Below are positions 48,601 to 59,916 of a stretch of 64,000 nt of DNA, one piece after another. The DNA is from Deinandra increscens subsp. villosa (taxonomy: Eukaryota > Streptophyta > Magnoliopsida > Asterales > Asteraceae): positions 27,824,454 to 27,888,453 of the forward strand of contig JBCNJP010000012.1 of assembly GCA_039602395.1 (NCBI GenBank). Direction: 5' to 3'. How positions within the stretch are numbered: position 1 is the stretch's first letter; each line of letters opens with the position of its first letter. The notes below the pieces were generated by a model. That model saw nothing but the letters and a program-made list of their open reading frames with translations. It was not told the DNA's origin and did not search any database. The position numbers and the translations under genes are program-made.

Positions 48601-49621
48601 GCTTCAGTTTCCTCCTTTTTCTAAGACCCTGTAACGAATTACAGATGTGAGTTCCACAGCCGGTGTCATACACCCATGAATCACTCTTAGAAAAGGAAAA
48701 TAATTCAATTGTGAAGATACCTGAAGTACTAGTCCCACTAGTATTCTTTCTCTTCTTCATCAACTCAGCTAGATAGGTAGGACAGTTCCTCTTCCAGTGT
48801 CCAACTTCACCACAAAGGTGACAGATCTGGTCTTTAGCCGGATGCTCTTTTGAGGCCGGAGGGGTTTGCTTGGTTTTAGGAACAAGCGCAACTGCCTTGC
48901 CTTTTCCCTTACCATCATTCTTGCCCTTCGCCTTTTGCGGTCTTTTAGCCTTTTGGATCCTTCCCCCCTTGATCATAAGAACTTGGGGTGTTTCAGTGGC
49001 CTTTTTAGGAATCGTTTTTTCATACTCGACAAGCATAGCATGAAGCTCAGGTATAGTCTTAGTCATACGATGCATGTTGTAGTTGCGCACAAAACCCTCA
49101 AAATCCTTCGTAAGCGATTTGAGGATCATGCCAACTGCAACAGCACGATTATACCCATAATTGAGCGATTCCAATTTGTCAAAGTAGCTCTTCATCTTGA
49201 GCACATGACTACTGACCGATTTACCAGTTTCAAGCTTCAAGTCGTGGAGTTCCACAACTAGGTCGAACAATTCAACACCAGCTTGTTTTTCATACATCTT
49301 CTTTAGCTCTTTGATCATATCACAAGGTGTATGAAATTCGTATTGCTTCTGAAGATCGGGAGTCATACTCGAGATCATCATGCAAGCAACCTCATCGTAT
49401 CTGCTATACTCTGCGTTATAGAACGCTTTCTCTTGCTCAGAAGCATCAGCAGCTGGCTCGGTCGGCCAATGATGTTCAAGGACATCGGTCCTCCGTTCAA
49501 CTCTAAGGACAATCCTCAGTTGACGGTACCAGTCATTGAAGTTAGATCCATTCAGCTTTTCTCTTTCAAACATTTGACGAAAAGCATGACCAACATTGTT
49601 TTGAAGAGGGTTTGTTGCCAT
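45613..49621 (-). pseudogene. Ty1/copia gag-pol with three in-frame TAG stops and a frameshift
   Basis: The main frame begins at ATG 49621 and is open for 985 codons. It holds gag (1-250), a CCHC knuckle (267-280), protease DTGCGTHI at 319, the integrase HHCC region at about 457-490, integrase D517, D580 and E616, and RT from about 855. A TAG at 46664 interrupts RT. It resumes with the YVDD motif (46606-46595), has a frameshift near 46325, further TAG codons near 46200 and 46060, then RNase H (NGGAVDWKSKK, ATESEYIAASE, YCDNSGA), and ends at 45613. Each TAG lies where a Gln codon is likely, a one-step CAG change. Without readthrough the copy is not autonomous, although gag to integrase remains open. 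Confidence 0.9.
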
Positions 49622-50019
49622 CTACAAAACAGATTAAGTTCAAAAATCAGTATTTTCGATAATCTTTTCCTTAATAAATTTAATTACCCAATGTTTAAAC
49701 ACTTTAAACAATCAAGTTTCTTAAGGCTAGGATCCAATTGACATGACATCATTTCATCAGTTGATCTGCTAGAAATGATGCATTCAAAAGGTAAGTGACG
49801 ATCACTAATTGTATTCCAAATACAATTCCTAGATTTTATGGGACCTACAACTTGCACCAAGTGATTTGTAGTCATGCTTCATCCCATCTTTTGCCACGGG
49901 CTAAGGGTCTCACCGCCTAGCTCATTTTAAGTCGTCCAACTAAGAACGCACAAATTGTCCACCATTGTGTACCAATGAGTGGGAATTTGCCATGTAAATG
50001 CCATTTTACCATTGTGTAC
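49622..50019 (-). other. Leader of copia element, gag-proximal part
   Basis: Non-coding leader between gag and the nested LARD-like insertion. ACCATTGTGTAC occurs twice (about 49971 and 50008), and the insertion lies just after the second copy. Confidence 0.6.
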
Positions 50020-50657
50020 TGTCAGGACCGATTTCACATCGAGAATCCCGATCTTGAGCAAGAACAGAGGTGAGATGAGGAAGGAGACGGGATGAAGAGA
50101 ATCAAAGATAATACATGACAAGAAATGATAAAATCAACGATTCATTGATTATTGCTTAATGATTACAACGAACCGAATGATTACAAACTCGTCATTGGAA
50201 ATCCATGGTCACATTGGGTTGAGCTCAAACCCAATGTGTGACTCTCTCACTAGAAAGTGAAAGCTCACATCACTCATTATTCATCCATTATTCATCATCT
50301 AACAATGAGGCTATCCCTTCCTATTTATAGAGAGCCCATGTGCTCACTAGCCCACTAACTAGCTAACACACATACAAATGAGCAAATACAAATAAACAAA
50401 TGACATAATTATTATTAATTAAATCAAGGCTGATTTAATTAATATGAAGCTTGACTCACTCGAACCGAACTTCCGTTGACTTTTACGTTGACCGTTGACC
50501 CGAACGGTTGACTTTTCAAGAAAACGTCTTTGGTCCAAACTTGCAAGCCTCGAGCATCACAACCCGCGTCTCTGAATCAAATCACAATGGATTCTTCAAC
50601 CGAATTATTCGAAAATAGATTTGATGGCGTCAGTCATACTTATTAAAAGTTCCAACA
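50020..50657 (-). repeat. 3' LTR of LARD-like element 2
   Basis: TGTCAGGACC...GTTCCAACA, the reverse complement of the family LTR. Confidence 0.93.
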
Positions 50658-52314
50658 ATTCCCCCTTGACTGACGCTTTCAAATCTGTCATACTGGTGAA
50701 GAATCGCTCTGTCGTGTATCTTCAAAGAATAACTGATAAACCGGAATCTTTCTGTTGTAAAGGTTCCCCCTTTGAATAAGCTTTTTCTGTTCTTGTTGCT
50801 CCAGTTGAGATCCAAGTGCTGCAGTTCACTCGGTTCACACGGTCGGGTACAATACTAAGAAAGCTGAACATCGGAGTCAAAATCACAACAAACCGAATCA
50901 GACAAACCAATCTATCACTGAAAATGCTCCAGCTTCAGATAATCGACCCGATAATCCAAATACATAGAAGTTCCCCCTTTTCTCTAGATCCCTCTGAAAA
51001 CATCCGATGCGGAAGCGGAAAATCAGATGTAGAGAGTGGAACCGTTCCGCTCAGTTCCGAAGAGAAAACGGTACAAAAATCCTAAAATCGGACAATCTTG
51101 CGAAAAACTGGAAGCCGTGTGCTGACAGTTGTGAAAGATCCATAAATACTGAACTTGTTCCGCGTGACTGGGTTGGATGCAAGAATAATGTCAAATCGGT
51201 AAAAAACTGAGATCCCGAGCGTAAACGCAAGATTTATTCATAACCGGAGTCTTCGTAATTTTGGCGAAGAAAATCGAGCTCGGAAAAATATTCCGTGAAG
51301 AATTCTGAGTCAAACGGTGCAATTTGGAATGAATCTTAGAAGACCGTAAATTTTATTCAAGTAACAGCCTTCCGTTAGAGATTTAACGGAATATTCCAAT
51401 ATTTAACTAAGATTCCAGTTAATTCGGTTAGATGACATCAGCGCTGCATCAGCTAAACAACTTGAAGTGAGACATAACGAAACAGTCACAAACTTAACCG
51501 AGAAGCGAAACCAGTCCGTCAGTGGTCGTTAGCTAACGTGGTCTTGACGTCAACAAAAACTAGAAACCTGGTCAATAAATGAAATAAATCCATGACCAAT
51601 AAAATATTTTCAAATTTTCGTTGCGGCGTTATCTCGTTAGTCTCGTTAGAAACTGATAAGAAAAACCCCGCATTAACGAAAATAATAATGAAATAATCAT
51701 TAGTCTTAAAAAAATCTCCATAAAAAGACCATAATCCTTGTCCAAGTCCATGAACCAATCAGATTTGGGCTTGAAAACAAGATCAACGGCTGAAAAAAGG
51801 AGTGATCCAAGGGTTTAGATGCATGATCCGCGTGAAAACGGTTCAGGCCAATCAGAGGCCGCCAAACAAGAGGCATACAACGGCTCCTTTTCATTCAGCT
51901 GGGGCCCGCAAGCAATCTTGAACCTATGAGGATGAGACAACAATTATTCTCAAACGGATACATGAGGGGCTGGGGTCCACGAGGTCTTCCTTTCCACCAA
52001 TCAGAAAGTGACAACAGAAAAGGTTGGCTGACCATGGACCGACAAGGAGAGAGAGTAACATTCCCTCCCAGCCAACCGGTGAAGGCCACGTCTCCGTCTC
52101 TACCAAAATCGTCTACCACCCCACGAAACCCTAAAGTTGATCGGAGAAGCCACCAGAAAATCGTATTCCTCATCGGAAAACCGTGAAAGACCCATAACTC
52201 CCTTATTTCTTGTCCGTTTTTGACGAAATTGGTACCATTGGACTCGTAGCTTCATGCTTTACAATTCTGGACGACCAAAATTCACAGAAAAACACTCGAA
52301 CGAAAACCCAGATG

Positions 52315-52510
52315 ATGAGATCGCCAAGGTTCGAGGTCGCCTAGCCTTATTCGAAGTCGCCAACGCTTATTCGAGTTCGCCAAAACCATGAGATCGCCAA
52401 AGTTTCTTGAAATCGCCAAGAACAAAGCATGAAATCGCCAAGATTAACACGAAATCGCCAAGAGCAAACCGAGGTCGCCAAGCACATCTTCAAGTTCAGC
52501 GAAGTCGCCA
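52315..52510 (-). repeat. GAGATCGCCAAG minisatellite
   Basis: Reverse-complement counterpart of 33170-33430. About ten units of (G)A(G/A)(A/G)TCGCCAA(G/A), with a different number and spacing from element 1. Confidence 0.8.
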
Positions 52511-53215
52511 AGAACACCTTCAACAAACCCAGAAACCTTTATGAACACATGAATAACAGCAGAAAACCCAGATCTTCGTGATCGACTCTGAACCACCAAA
52601 ACATGAGGAAAATATAGATCCATGAACGAAAATGAAGCCAAACATTAAACGAAATCATTCTGGCCACAAACAACTCGAATCGCAGCTTCAAACGTCCCGA
52701 ATCAGCCTCAAAATCTGGAAATCCATCAAGAACACGAAGAACACCTAGTAAACACCGTTAAGTGTGTGTTTTTCCAGATCTGTCAAATCTGTTGCGAATC
52801 AGGCGAAACTGATGCTCCCAATGGATCCGGAATGCATTTTCCACCAAGATTCATACTTTATTTCATCAAAAAACACTGATTTTAGCACCAAAAACTCAGA
52901 ATCAAAGCTCAAAAAATCTTCAAAACCCCAAAAACGGGAAAACTCTAACAGCTTTATTTTTTTAGCTCAGATCTCGGATTTCTTCACTGATTTGGACAAA
53001 TGGAGCATGAAATCATATCTAAATGAACCTAATAACAAGAATCTATCATCAGATTCATCCAGAAATCATCAATCAGCTCCAAAAATAAGAAAAAAGTAGA
53101 AAAAGTCTCCAAAGTGGGTTTTCCAATCAGCACCTCATTCAAGCTCAAAATCACAGATTCGAGTGACCAGATTCACGGTGAGATGAATCTGATCGGTACC
53201 CGCTCTGATACCATT

Positions 53216-53853
53216 TGTCAGGACCGATTTCACATCGAGAATCCCGATCTTGAGCAAGAACAGAGGTGAGATGAGGAAGGAGACGGGATGAAGAGAATCA
53301 AAGATAATACATGACAAAAAATGATAAAATCAACGATTCATTGATTATTGCTTAATGATTACAACGAACCGAATGATTACAAACTCGTCATTGGAAATCC
53401 ATGGTCACATTGGGTTGAGCTCAAACCCAATGTGTGACTCTCTCACTAGAAAGTGAAAGCTCACATCACTCATTATTCATCCATTATTCATCATCTAACA
53501 ATGAGGCTATCCCTTCCTATTTATAGAGAGCCCATGTGCTCACTAGCCCACTAACTAGCTAACACACATACAAATGAGGAAATACAAATAAACAAATGAC
53601 ATAATTATTATTAATTAAATCAAGGCTGATTTAATTAATATGAAGCTTGACTCGCTCGAACCGAACTTCCGTTGACTTTTACGTTGACCGTTGACCCGAA
53701 CGGTTGACTTTTCAAGAAAACGTCTTTGGTCCAAACTTGCAAGCCTCGAGCATCACAACCCGCGTCTCTGAATCAAATCACAATGGATTCTTCAACCGAA
53801 TTATTCGAAAATAGATTTGATGGCGTCAGTCATACTTATTAAAAGTTCCAACA
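53216..53853 (-). repeat. 5' LTR of LARD-like element 2
   Basis: 638 bp. TATAAATA promoter box on the minus strand at 53525-53518, in the same relative place as in element 1. Confidence 0.93.
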
Positions 53854-55030
53854 ACCAATGAGTAAGATGACATCCACAAGTGTCCTTTACAAGGTGGATG
53901 GCAAAGACTTAAGTTTTGTTTTGGGTCAAAAGAATTTTGATGCGTGATCAAAAAAGTTATGTGTGAGGACTCATGCACATCCTCATTACATAATATGTTT
54001 ATAAAATTCTTAGTTTGTCTTCCAAATCAAAGGAGCTCGGTAGCTCCATTTGCAACACACAAAGAAGTGTAGGGGTGAGGTTTGCAACTTTTGCAATTAA
54101 AAACCTACCACTTTAGGGAAGCAGAGCGACCTGACTTATAACTCTCTTAGAGTGTGTTCAAATGGGTGAGCCGGTGTTTCTTTTGACTTTTAGGACACAA
54201 ATTTTATTTTATAAACAAAATCATATTTCAATAGTTCATTTAGCAAATTTCGATTTTCATAAAACAAATTTGCATTTAAAACCTTTTATTATGTCACAAT
54301 TATCAAATAATCACATAATCTTAGGGTTTCTAATTATCTAACATAATTTTAATTTTAATCCTCTTTGATATAAGTAATAACCATGAACGATTTGCATGAA
54401 ACATCATGGTTTTTACTTCCTTTTAACATTTAAAATAAAGGTACAACATGTTGATTATCAAATAACAAAACTTAGGTTCTCAATTTTAGATCACAAAATC
54501 AGATTTTAGACCTAAAATAAGGGTTTCCGATTCGGCTAGAGGTTTTCGATCCAATTATATAGTTTTCGATCGGAAATAGGGTTTCCGATCGAGAACATCA
54601 CTTTTCGATTAGGGTTTCCGATCGGAAAAGGTTTACGATCTACGATAGGTTTCCGATCGGAAAAGGGGTTTACGATCGGAACACGGGTTTCCGATCCACC
54701 ATCGGTTTCCGATCGAAAAACAAGGGTTTTCGATCGGGACAAGGGTTTCCGATCGGAAAACGAGGGTTTCCGATCGGGAGTAGGGTTTCCGATCGGAAAA
54801 CGAGGGTTTTCGATCGGGTCGAGAAGCGCTTTTCGATCAGGGACTTTTCGATCGGGTCGAAAGGTCATTTTTCATCGAATTTTTTCGTTTTTACCAATTT
54901 GCAAAACTTTTTCCAATTGTAAAACACGATTTTTAAATGGATCGAAAAGCTAGAATCGTATTTTGGTTACCCCCCTTCCAAGTTTTATTCCCGGTAATTA
55001 ATTAAAATCATAGGTGGCTCGTGATACCAC
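53854..55030 (-). other. Leader and PBS of copia element
   Basis: Non-coding leader running from the PBS (55029-55016) toward gag. It contains the CGATCGG array at 54523-54870. An apparent 110-codon minus frame there is only the translation of the repeat and is not called. Confidence 0.7.
54523..54870. repeat. TTTCCGATCGGAAA palindromic minisatellite
   Basis: About 15 units of GG(G)TTTCCGATCGGAAAA with variants TTTACGATC and TTTTCGATC, 17-25 bp apart. Many units contain the self-complementary core TTTCCGATCGGAAA or a shorter CGATCG palindrome. Confidence 0.9.
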
Positions 55031-55691
55031 TGTTGGGTTATATAACTATTTATCAAAACACGAGTACGCAGCGGAAAGAATCCTATGAATTAATCTAACT
55101 AACCGGTTTTAGAACGTGTACCTTTTTTAGCTCGGCAAGACTTGATCTCTTGGAGGATTTGATACAAATCCCTCTACGATCGCACACACGACACACCAAT
55201 GCTATGTGCTAGCAACCGATCACGAACTTCCTCTTGATGTAGGCTTGGTCGAACCACACAAGAATCGAAACCCCCCTTGGGTTTTCTTGTTGCCGAATTC
55301 GAGAGAATAGGAAAGAGAGAGAATTAGGGTTTGCACCTTTATCAGATAAATGCAGCAACTAAACCTTAAACCCAGAGGGTCTATATATAGGTTTAAAATA
55401 CTTGATAAACAAGCAAAAGGATAGGCATAAGAGCCCTAGATCGAAATCGACCTAGAGGCCTTATCCTCATCCTCCTCTCAATTATAATCCAATTATAACT
55501 CTCTCTAATTACAACTAACACCCCCTGTTAACAATTAACTGTCAGTTTTTAATGAAACCTCGTTAAATGTTCGTGATAAATATTAATTAACTATTAATTA
55601 ATATTAATACATTTGGTGTCGAGACGTGTGACCCCGTAGGCTTAAATAATTTCCGGACATACGCTTACTATTACATGATCATATCCCTACA
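55031..55691 (-). repeat. 5' LTR of copia element
   Basis: 661 bp. The minus-strand TATATATAG at 55390-55382 is a plausible TATA box for the element's RNA. Confidence 0.93.
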
Positions 55692-55696
55692 ACCCC

Positions 55697-56363
55697 GACC
55701 CTCAAGAGTAAAACATGGTTTCTCTGTCGTCGACAACCAGTTACGACTCAAACCGGTTAATATCAACACCCTCTCAGGGCACTTCTTTAAGGGAAGCCTC
55801 AACGATGTTAGTCGTCTCACCGTTTCCATATCAAAATCCAACTCGGGATGCTTCCTCTTCTTTACTTTCATCGACTTCCAGGGAAGGTCGACACCCATGA
55901 TTTTGTCAGAAACAAAGAAAAACTTATCCTTAAAATTCTTCAAATTTGTCGGGAACCAACCCAAATAACACGGGCTGATGGACCCATCTTCATATTTCTC
56001 CCGACGCTGTTCCATAGAAAACCAATCACCCTGATGGTTTATTCTATAAAACCGTTGGAAGACGTCGGATGTCGGTTCTCTACCCAGTGCCCAGCAAGTC
56101 GCCTCAAAGTGGGTTATCCTCAAAATAGCATTAGGGTGCAACTGACTAATGTGCACCATATTATACTTCAAGACACTTATAAAAAAATTGGCTAAAGGAA
56201 TCCTCAGTTGACTGACACTAAAAGACTTAGTATACAAGCCGACCATGACGTCCGGAGGATCCCTAATGGATTGTGTCGGCGTCGGAAGGGTGGGTTTCAA
56301 CTTATCAGAAATACCGAAACGTTCACAATGCTCGTCTAAATCCGCCTGAGTAAGCGAAGACAT
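55697..56363 (-). CDS. Antisense gene of Tat element, exon 1 (gypsy-type transposon domain)
   Basis: The minus-strand frame starts best at ATG 56363 (MSSLTQADLDEHCERFGISD); upstream in-frame codons to 56495 are hydrophobic and probably leader. The segment RIPLANFFISVLKYNMVHIS through HFEATCWALGREPT and GDWFSM matches the plant 'putative gypsy type transposon' domain (Pfam PF04195 by recollection). This domain is known from antisense ORFs at the 3' end of Tat elements. The frame runs to GAGGGTCGGG, where a donor GTAATA existed before the copia insertion. The frame then enters the LTR, so the exon is now cut from its partner at 44034. Role unknown. About 220 codons. Confidence 0.75.
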
Positions 56364-56782
56364 AAAATCCCTAATCCCTAGGGGCGCCAATAACAGCGGA
56401 AGGAAGTTATAAAAACCAAAAGAAGGAGTAACGTACCGACAGAAGGAAAGAAGACGAAGCACAGACGCACTAAAGCAAGTGAAAAGACGAAGCACAGAGG
56501 TCTATCGAGAAAACAAGAGTAAAAATCAGGTTCGCAGTAGGTAAAATATGAAAGTAAAAAGGGGTATTTATAGGCAAAAACCCTAATCGACGGTTAAGTT
56601 ACCACCCGTCCCATCACACACCGTCATCCAAACCCACAAAAGGCCCAACACGTGTCCACAGCTGTCACGCATTGATATTTGACAAGTCTCGGCCAGCGCG
56701 GCTAGCCAACACTTAGAAGTTCAAGCCAAAAGCGAGCAATTTTGCTCTTAGTCCGATAGTGGTGTCCAGACCACCACATACC

Positions 56783-56794
56783 GGACTGGGGGGC
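56783..56794 (+). promoter_or_regulatory. Polypurine tract of Tat element
   Basis: GGACTGGGGGGC lies directly before the 3' LTR start TGATGACGTA at 56795. Confidence 0.8.
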
Positions 56795-56804
56795 TGATGA
56801 CGTA

Positions 56805-57304
56805 NNNNNNNNNNNNNNNNNNNNNNNNNNNNNNNNNNNNNNNNNNNNNNNNNNNNNNNNNNNNNNNNNNNNNNNNNNNNNNNNNNNNNNNNNNNNNNNN
56901 NNNNNNNNNNNNNNNNNNNNNNNNNNNNNNNNNNNNNNNNNNNNNNNNNNNNNNNNNNNNNNNNNNNNNNNNNNNNNNNNNNNNNNNNNNNNNNNNNNNN
57001 NNNNNNNNNNNNNNNNNNNNNNNNNNNNNNNNNNNNNNNNNNNNNNNNNNNNNNNNNNNNNNNNNNNNNNNNNNNNNNNNNNNNNNNNNNNNNNNNNNNN
57101 NNNNNNNNNNNNNNNNNNNNNNNNNNNNNNNNNNNNNNNNNNNNNNNNNNNNNNNNNNNNNNNNNNNNNNNNNNNNNNNNNNNNNNNNNNNNNNNNNNNN
57201 NNNNNNNNNNNNNNNNNNNNNNNNNNNNNNNNNNNNNNNNNNNNNNNNNNNNNNNNNNNNNNNNNNNNNNNNNNNNNNNNNNNNNNNNNNNNNNNNNNNN
57301 NNNN
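56805..57304. other. Assembly gap, 500 N
   Basis: Exactly 500 unknown bases. It hides the rest of the Tat 3' LTR and the 5' part of the next element, so real distance and order across it are uncertain. Confidence 0.99.
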
Positions 57305-59212
57305 GGGTTCAACTTTTTAAATGTTTTCCATCATTTGGGTGAAGAAGAAGACATTATTGCACAATCAGCTGAATCAAGACCTCATGCTGAGAAAGTTGGT
57401 GAGAAAGCACCAGATGCAGTTCCCACAAATGTCAATGCAAATGCTCCGGGATCTTCGGGAACTAAAGATGATTTTTCAGAAATTTCTCAAAACCAAGGTA
57501 TGAGTGATAATGTTGTTAATTCTAACCTGCCTGTTTCTGTTTCTGTGCCAGATGTTCAAGTATCAAGGATCAATAAAGACCATCCAATCAGCAATATACT
57601 TGGACCAGCAGCAGGTCTTACCACTAGAAGCCGCATGGGAGACATTAATTTTTGCATGTATTCGTGCTTCATATCCCAGATTGAGCCTCCTAATGTAATG
57701 GTTGCTCTCAGAGATCCATGTTGGATAGAGGCCATGCACAATGAACTTAATCAGTTTTCTAAGCTGGGAGTGTGGCGCCTAGTGGAAAGGCCAGAGAACA
57801 AGAAGGTTATACCCACACGTTGGTTATACAAGAACAAGAAGGATGACACGGGTATAATTGTCAGAAACAAGACAAGGTTGATTGTTCAGGGCCACAGACA
57901 AATTCATGGAATTGACTACGATGAGGTATATGTACCTGTGGCAAGATTGGAGGCTATTCGAATATTCCTTGCAGTTGCATCATATCTAAACTTCACAGTT
58001 CGCCAGATGGACGTCAAGACAGCATTTTTATATGCAGAAATGAATGAGGAAGTATATGTGACTCAACCACCGGGATTCATAGATGAGGAGCATCCAGATC
58101 ATGTATATCTTCTGGATAAAGCTTTGTATGGACTACATCAAGCTCCACGCACGTGGTATGAGACACTATCAACTCATCTGGTGGAGAATGGATACTCAAG
58201 AGGAGTGGTTGATCAGACTTTGTTTAGGAAGAGGGTGAAGGATGACATCATCATGGTGCAGGTTTATGTAGATGACATCATCTACGGGTCAACAAACAAT
58301 GAATTATGCACTGAGTTTGAAGAGATAATGAGAAAGAAATTTGAAATGAGTGATCAGGGAGAGATGAGTTTCTTCTTAGCCTTGCAAGTGAAACAGGATG
58401 AATCTGGGATTCTTATTCACCAAGCAAAATATGTGAATGAGATTCTAGAAAAATTCAAGATGCAAGACTCCAAGCCAATCTCAACTCCTATGGCATCCCG
58501 ACCTCTACTGTCAGCAGATGCAGATGGGGAGTCCGTGAGTGAATTCATGTATCGCTCGATGATTGGATCACTGATGTATTTGACAGCAAGCAGGCCAGAT
58601 ATTATGCATGCAGTGTGTCTGTGTGCCCGCTATCAGGCTAATCCTAAACTTTCACATTTAAATGCTGTTAAACGTATCTTTAGGTATCTGACGGGCAGGC
58701 CTAGGCTTGGACTTTGGTACCCAAAGAACACTGATTTTCAATTGTTTGCATATACTGACAGTGACTATGGCGGCAGTGATCTTGACCGAAAATCAACTAC
58801 TGGAGGATGTCAGTATCTGGGAGATCGACTCATTTCTTGGCAGAGCAAAAAGCAGCATACCGTCTCGAAGTCAACTGCAGAAGCTGAGTATGTGTCAGCA
58901 TCCGCTGGATGCTCACAGGTAGTATGGATACAAAATCAGCTCACTGATTACGGTATGGAATTCGTTAACACTCCTATTTTTGGTGATAATGCTGCTGCTC
59001 TAGAGATTGTGAAAAACCCCGTTCATCACTCAAAAACAAAGCACATAGACATCAAGGTACATTTTATTCGTGATTGTTATGATCGGGAGTTAATTCAGCT
59101 TCAAAAGGTGAGCTCAGACCAGAATGTGTCTGACATTTTCACAAAACCCTTACCTCATCCCAATTTTAAAATGTGTGTCGAAGGCCTAAGGATGATTGCC
59201 TTCGAGGAATGA
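57305..59212 (+). CDS. SIRE-like Ty1/copia pol, RT-RNase H (5' part in gap)
   Basis: The frame is open from the gap edge to a stop at 59212, about 635 codons, with no ATG start in view. The fragment covers the integrase-RT linker with an NILGPAAGLTTRSR motif typical of Sireviruses. RT follows with QMDVKTAFL (D226 of the open part counted from 57335) and YVDD (311-314). RNase H has YTDSDYGG (475-477), the AEAEYV glutamate (517), GDNAAA (551) and VSDIFTKP (600). No stops or frameshifts are seen, so this part looks intact. Gag, protease and integrase are missing or in the gap. Sireviruses often carry a further ORF after pol. Confidence 0.9.
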   Translation, partial: GFNFLNVFHHLGEEEDIIAQSAESRPHAEKVGEKAPDAVPTNVNANAPGSSGTKDDFSEISQNQGMSDNVVNSNLPVSVSVPDVQVSRINKDHPISNILGPAAGLTTRSRMGDINFCMYSCFISQIEPPNVMVALRDPCWIEAMHNELNQFSKLGVWRLVERPENKKVIPTRWLYKNKKDDTGIIVRNKTRLIVQGHRQIHGIDYDEVYVPVARLEAIRIFLAVASYLNFTVRQMDVKTAFLYAEMNEEVYVTQPPGFIDEEHPDHVYLLDKALYGLHQAPRTWYETLSTHLVENGYSRGVVDQTLFRKRVKDDIIMVQVYVDDIIYGSTNNELCTEFEEIMRKKFEMSDQGEMSFFLALQVKQDESGILIHQAKYVNEILEKFKMQDSKPISTPMASRPLLSADADGESVSEFMYRSMIGSLMYLTASRPDIMHAVCLCARYQANPKLSHLNAVKRIFRYLTGRPRLGLWYPKNTDFQLFAYTDSDYGGSDLDRKSTTGGCQYLGDRLISWQSKKQHTVSKSTAEAEYVSASAGCSQVVWIQNQLTDYGMEFVNTPIFGDNAAALEIVKNPVHHSKTKHIDIKVHFIRDCYDRELIQLQKVSSDQNVSDIFTKPLPHPNFKMCVEGLRMIAFEE

Positions 59213-59916
59213 TCTGATCAAAATTTCTTGTAAATATTTTTTAGAAAAATCAAAAATATGTGTTTATCTTTCAAAAGCCTCATAAAAACAGGGAAAGAAA
59301 TATTGTTGTTTCAGAAAAGCAAAAAAAATATATATATGTGTTTTTATGATGTCTTTTGTTTGCCTTGTGTTGGTAGGAAGGGATATAAATTTCCAAGATG
59401 ATCGGAGACTGACACGTGTAAGGCAGAAGTGAAAGACGTCTCAAAGATGATGTTCGGTAAGCTAAATAAAAAACAATGATCATCCATGTAAGTGCAGTAA
59501 ACTTAACTCCTATATATGTTTAGTTTTCCATCCTAGTTTACATAGTTTAAAAGACTGAGTCCCAGCAAAAACGGGTTGAGAGTGGTATTCACCTAGTATT
59601 CACTCTCTCACACGCCATGTTTCTGCTGTTATGACAACACCACAGAAAAATAAAAAGAAAAAGAAAAATGGAAAGAAAAAGCAAAAATAAAAAAAATTAA
59701 AAATAAATAATATTGATGATAAAAATAAATAAATTATTTTGTTTGGTCTTCTCTGCGTGCTTATGCGGCCGACCTGATCACCAACTGATAATTAAGAAAA
59801 TAAGTGTTTGTCGAGACAATGTTACATGGTTCCTCAAGTTTGGGGTTTGTGAATCCTCAATAAACTCTGAGGTTGGGTAGGTTTTGCTATGAACGATTGG
59901 GTGTGGGGACTGTTAA
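59213..59916 (+). other. Post-pol non-coding region of SIRE-like element
   Basis: A/T-rich, with A-rich tracts near 59640-59740. No ORF of substance. The sequence resumes after the inserted solo LTR at 62510. Confidence 0.5.

Larger units (their letters stand above)
50020..53853 (-). mobile_element. LARD-like element 2, nested in copia leader
   Basis: Same family as 32030-35984, inverted. It has 638-bp LTRs at both ends (about 3 differences seen). The PPT complement ATTCCCCCTTGAC follows the left LTR, and the PBS complement GCTCTGATACCA (53202-53213) precedes the right LTR. It has no coding capacity. The flanks (TGTAC left, AC-CAATG right) suggest a TSD with a 3-bp loss on the right. Confidence 0.93.
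44121..55691 (-). mobile_element. Ty1/copia element, full length with nested insertion
   Basis: Two 661-bp LTRs (TGTTGGGTTATA...ATATCCCTACA), a perfect TSD ACCCC (44116-44120 and 55692-55696), and a PBS (TGGTATCACGAGCC on the minus strand, 55029-55016) next to the right LTR. The PPT (AAGTGGGAGC on the minus strand) adjoins the left LTR. The polyprotein runs right to left. Without the LARD-like insertion the element is about 7.7 kb. It sits at the splice donor of the Tat antisense gene. Confidence 0.95.
37606..56804 (+). mobile_element. Ty3/gypsy Tat-lineage element, decayed, with nested insertions
   Basis: The 5' LTR is 37606-38335. The PBS TGGCGCCATCCG starts at 38337. A decayed gag-pol follows (38374-41187), then a long 3' region with 46-bp tandem repeats and an antisense gene, and a PPT (GGACTGGGGGGC) at 56783-56794. 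The first 10 bp of the 3' LTR (TGATGACGTA) run into the assembly gap. The CPKD-x-YPLP motif in RT, the long 3' region and the antisense ORF all fit the Tat clade. A copia element occupies 44121-55691. Confidence 0.88.

Noticed and set aside
54536..54868. 110-codon minus ORF rich in DRKP repeats
   Set aside because: Direct translation of the TTTCCGATCGG minisatellite in a non-coding leader.
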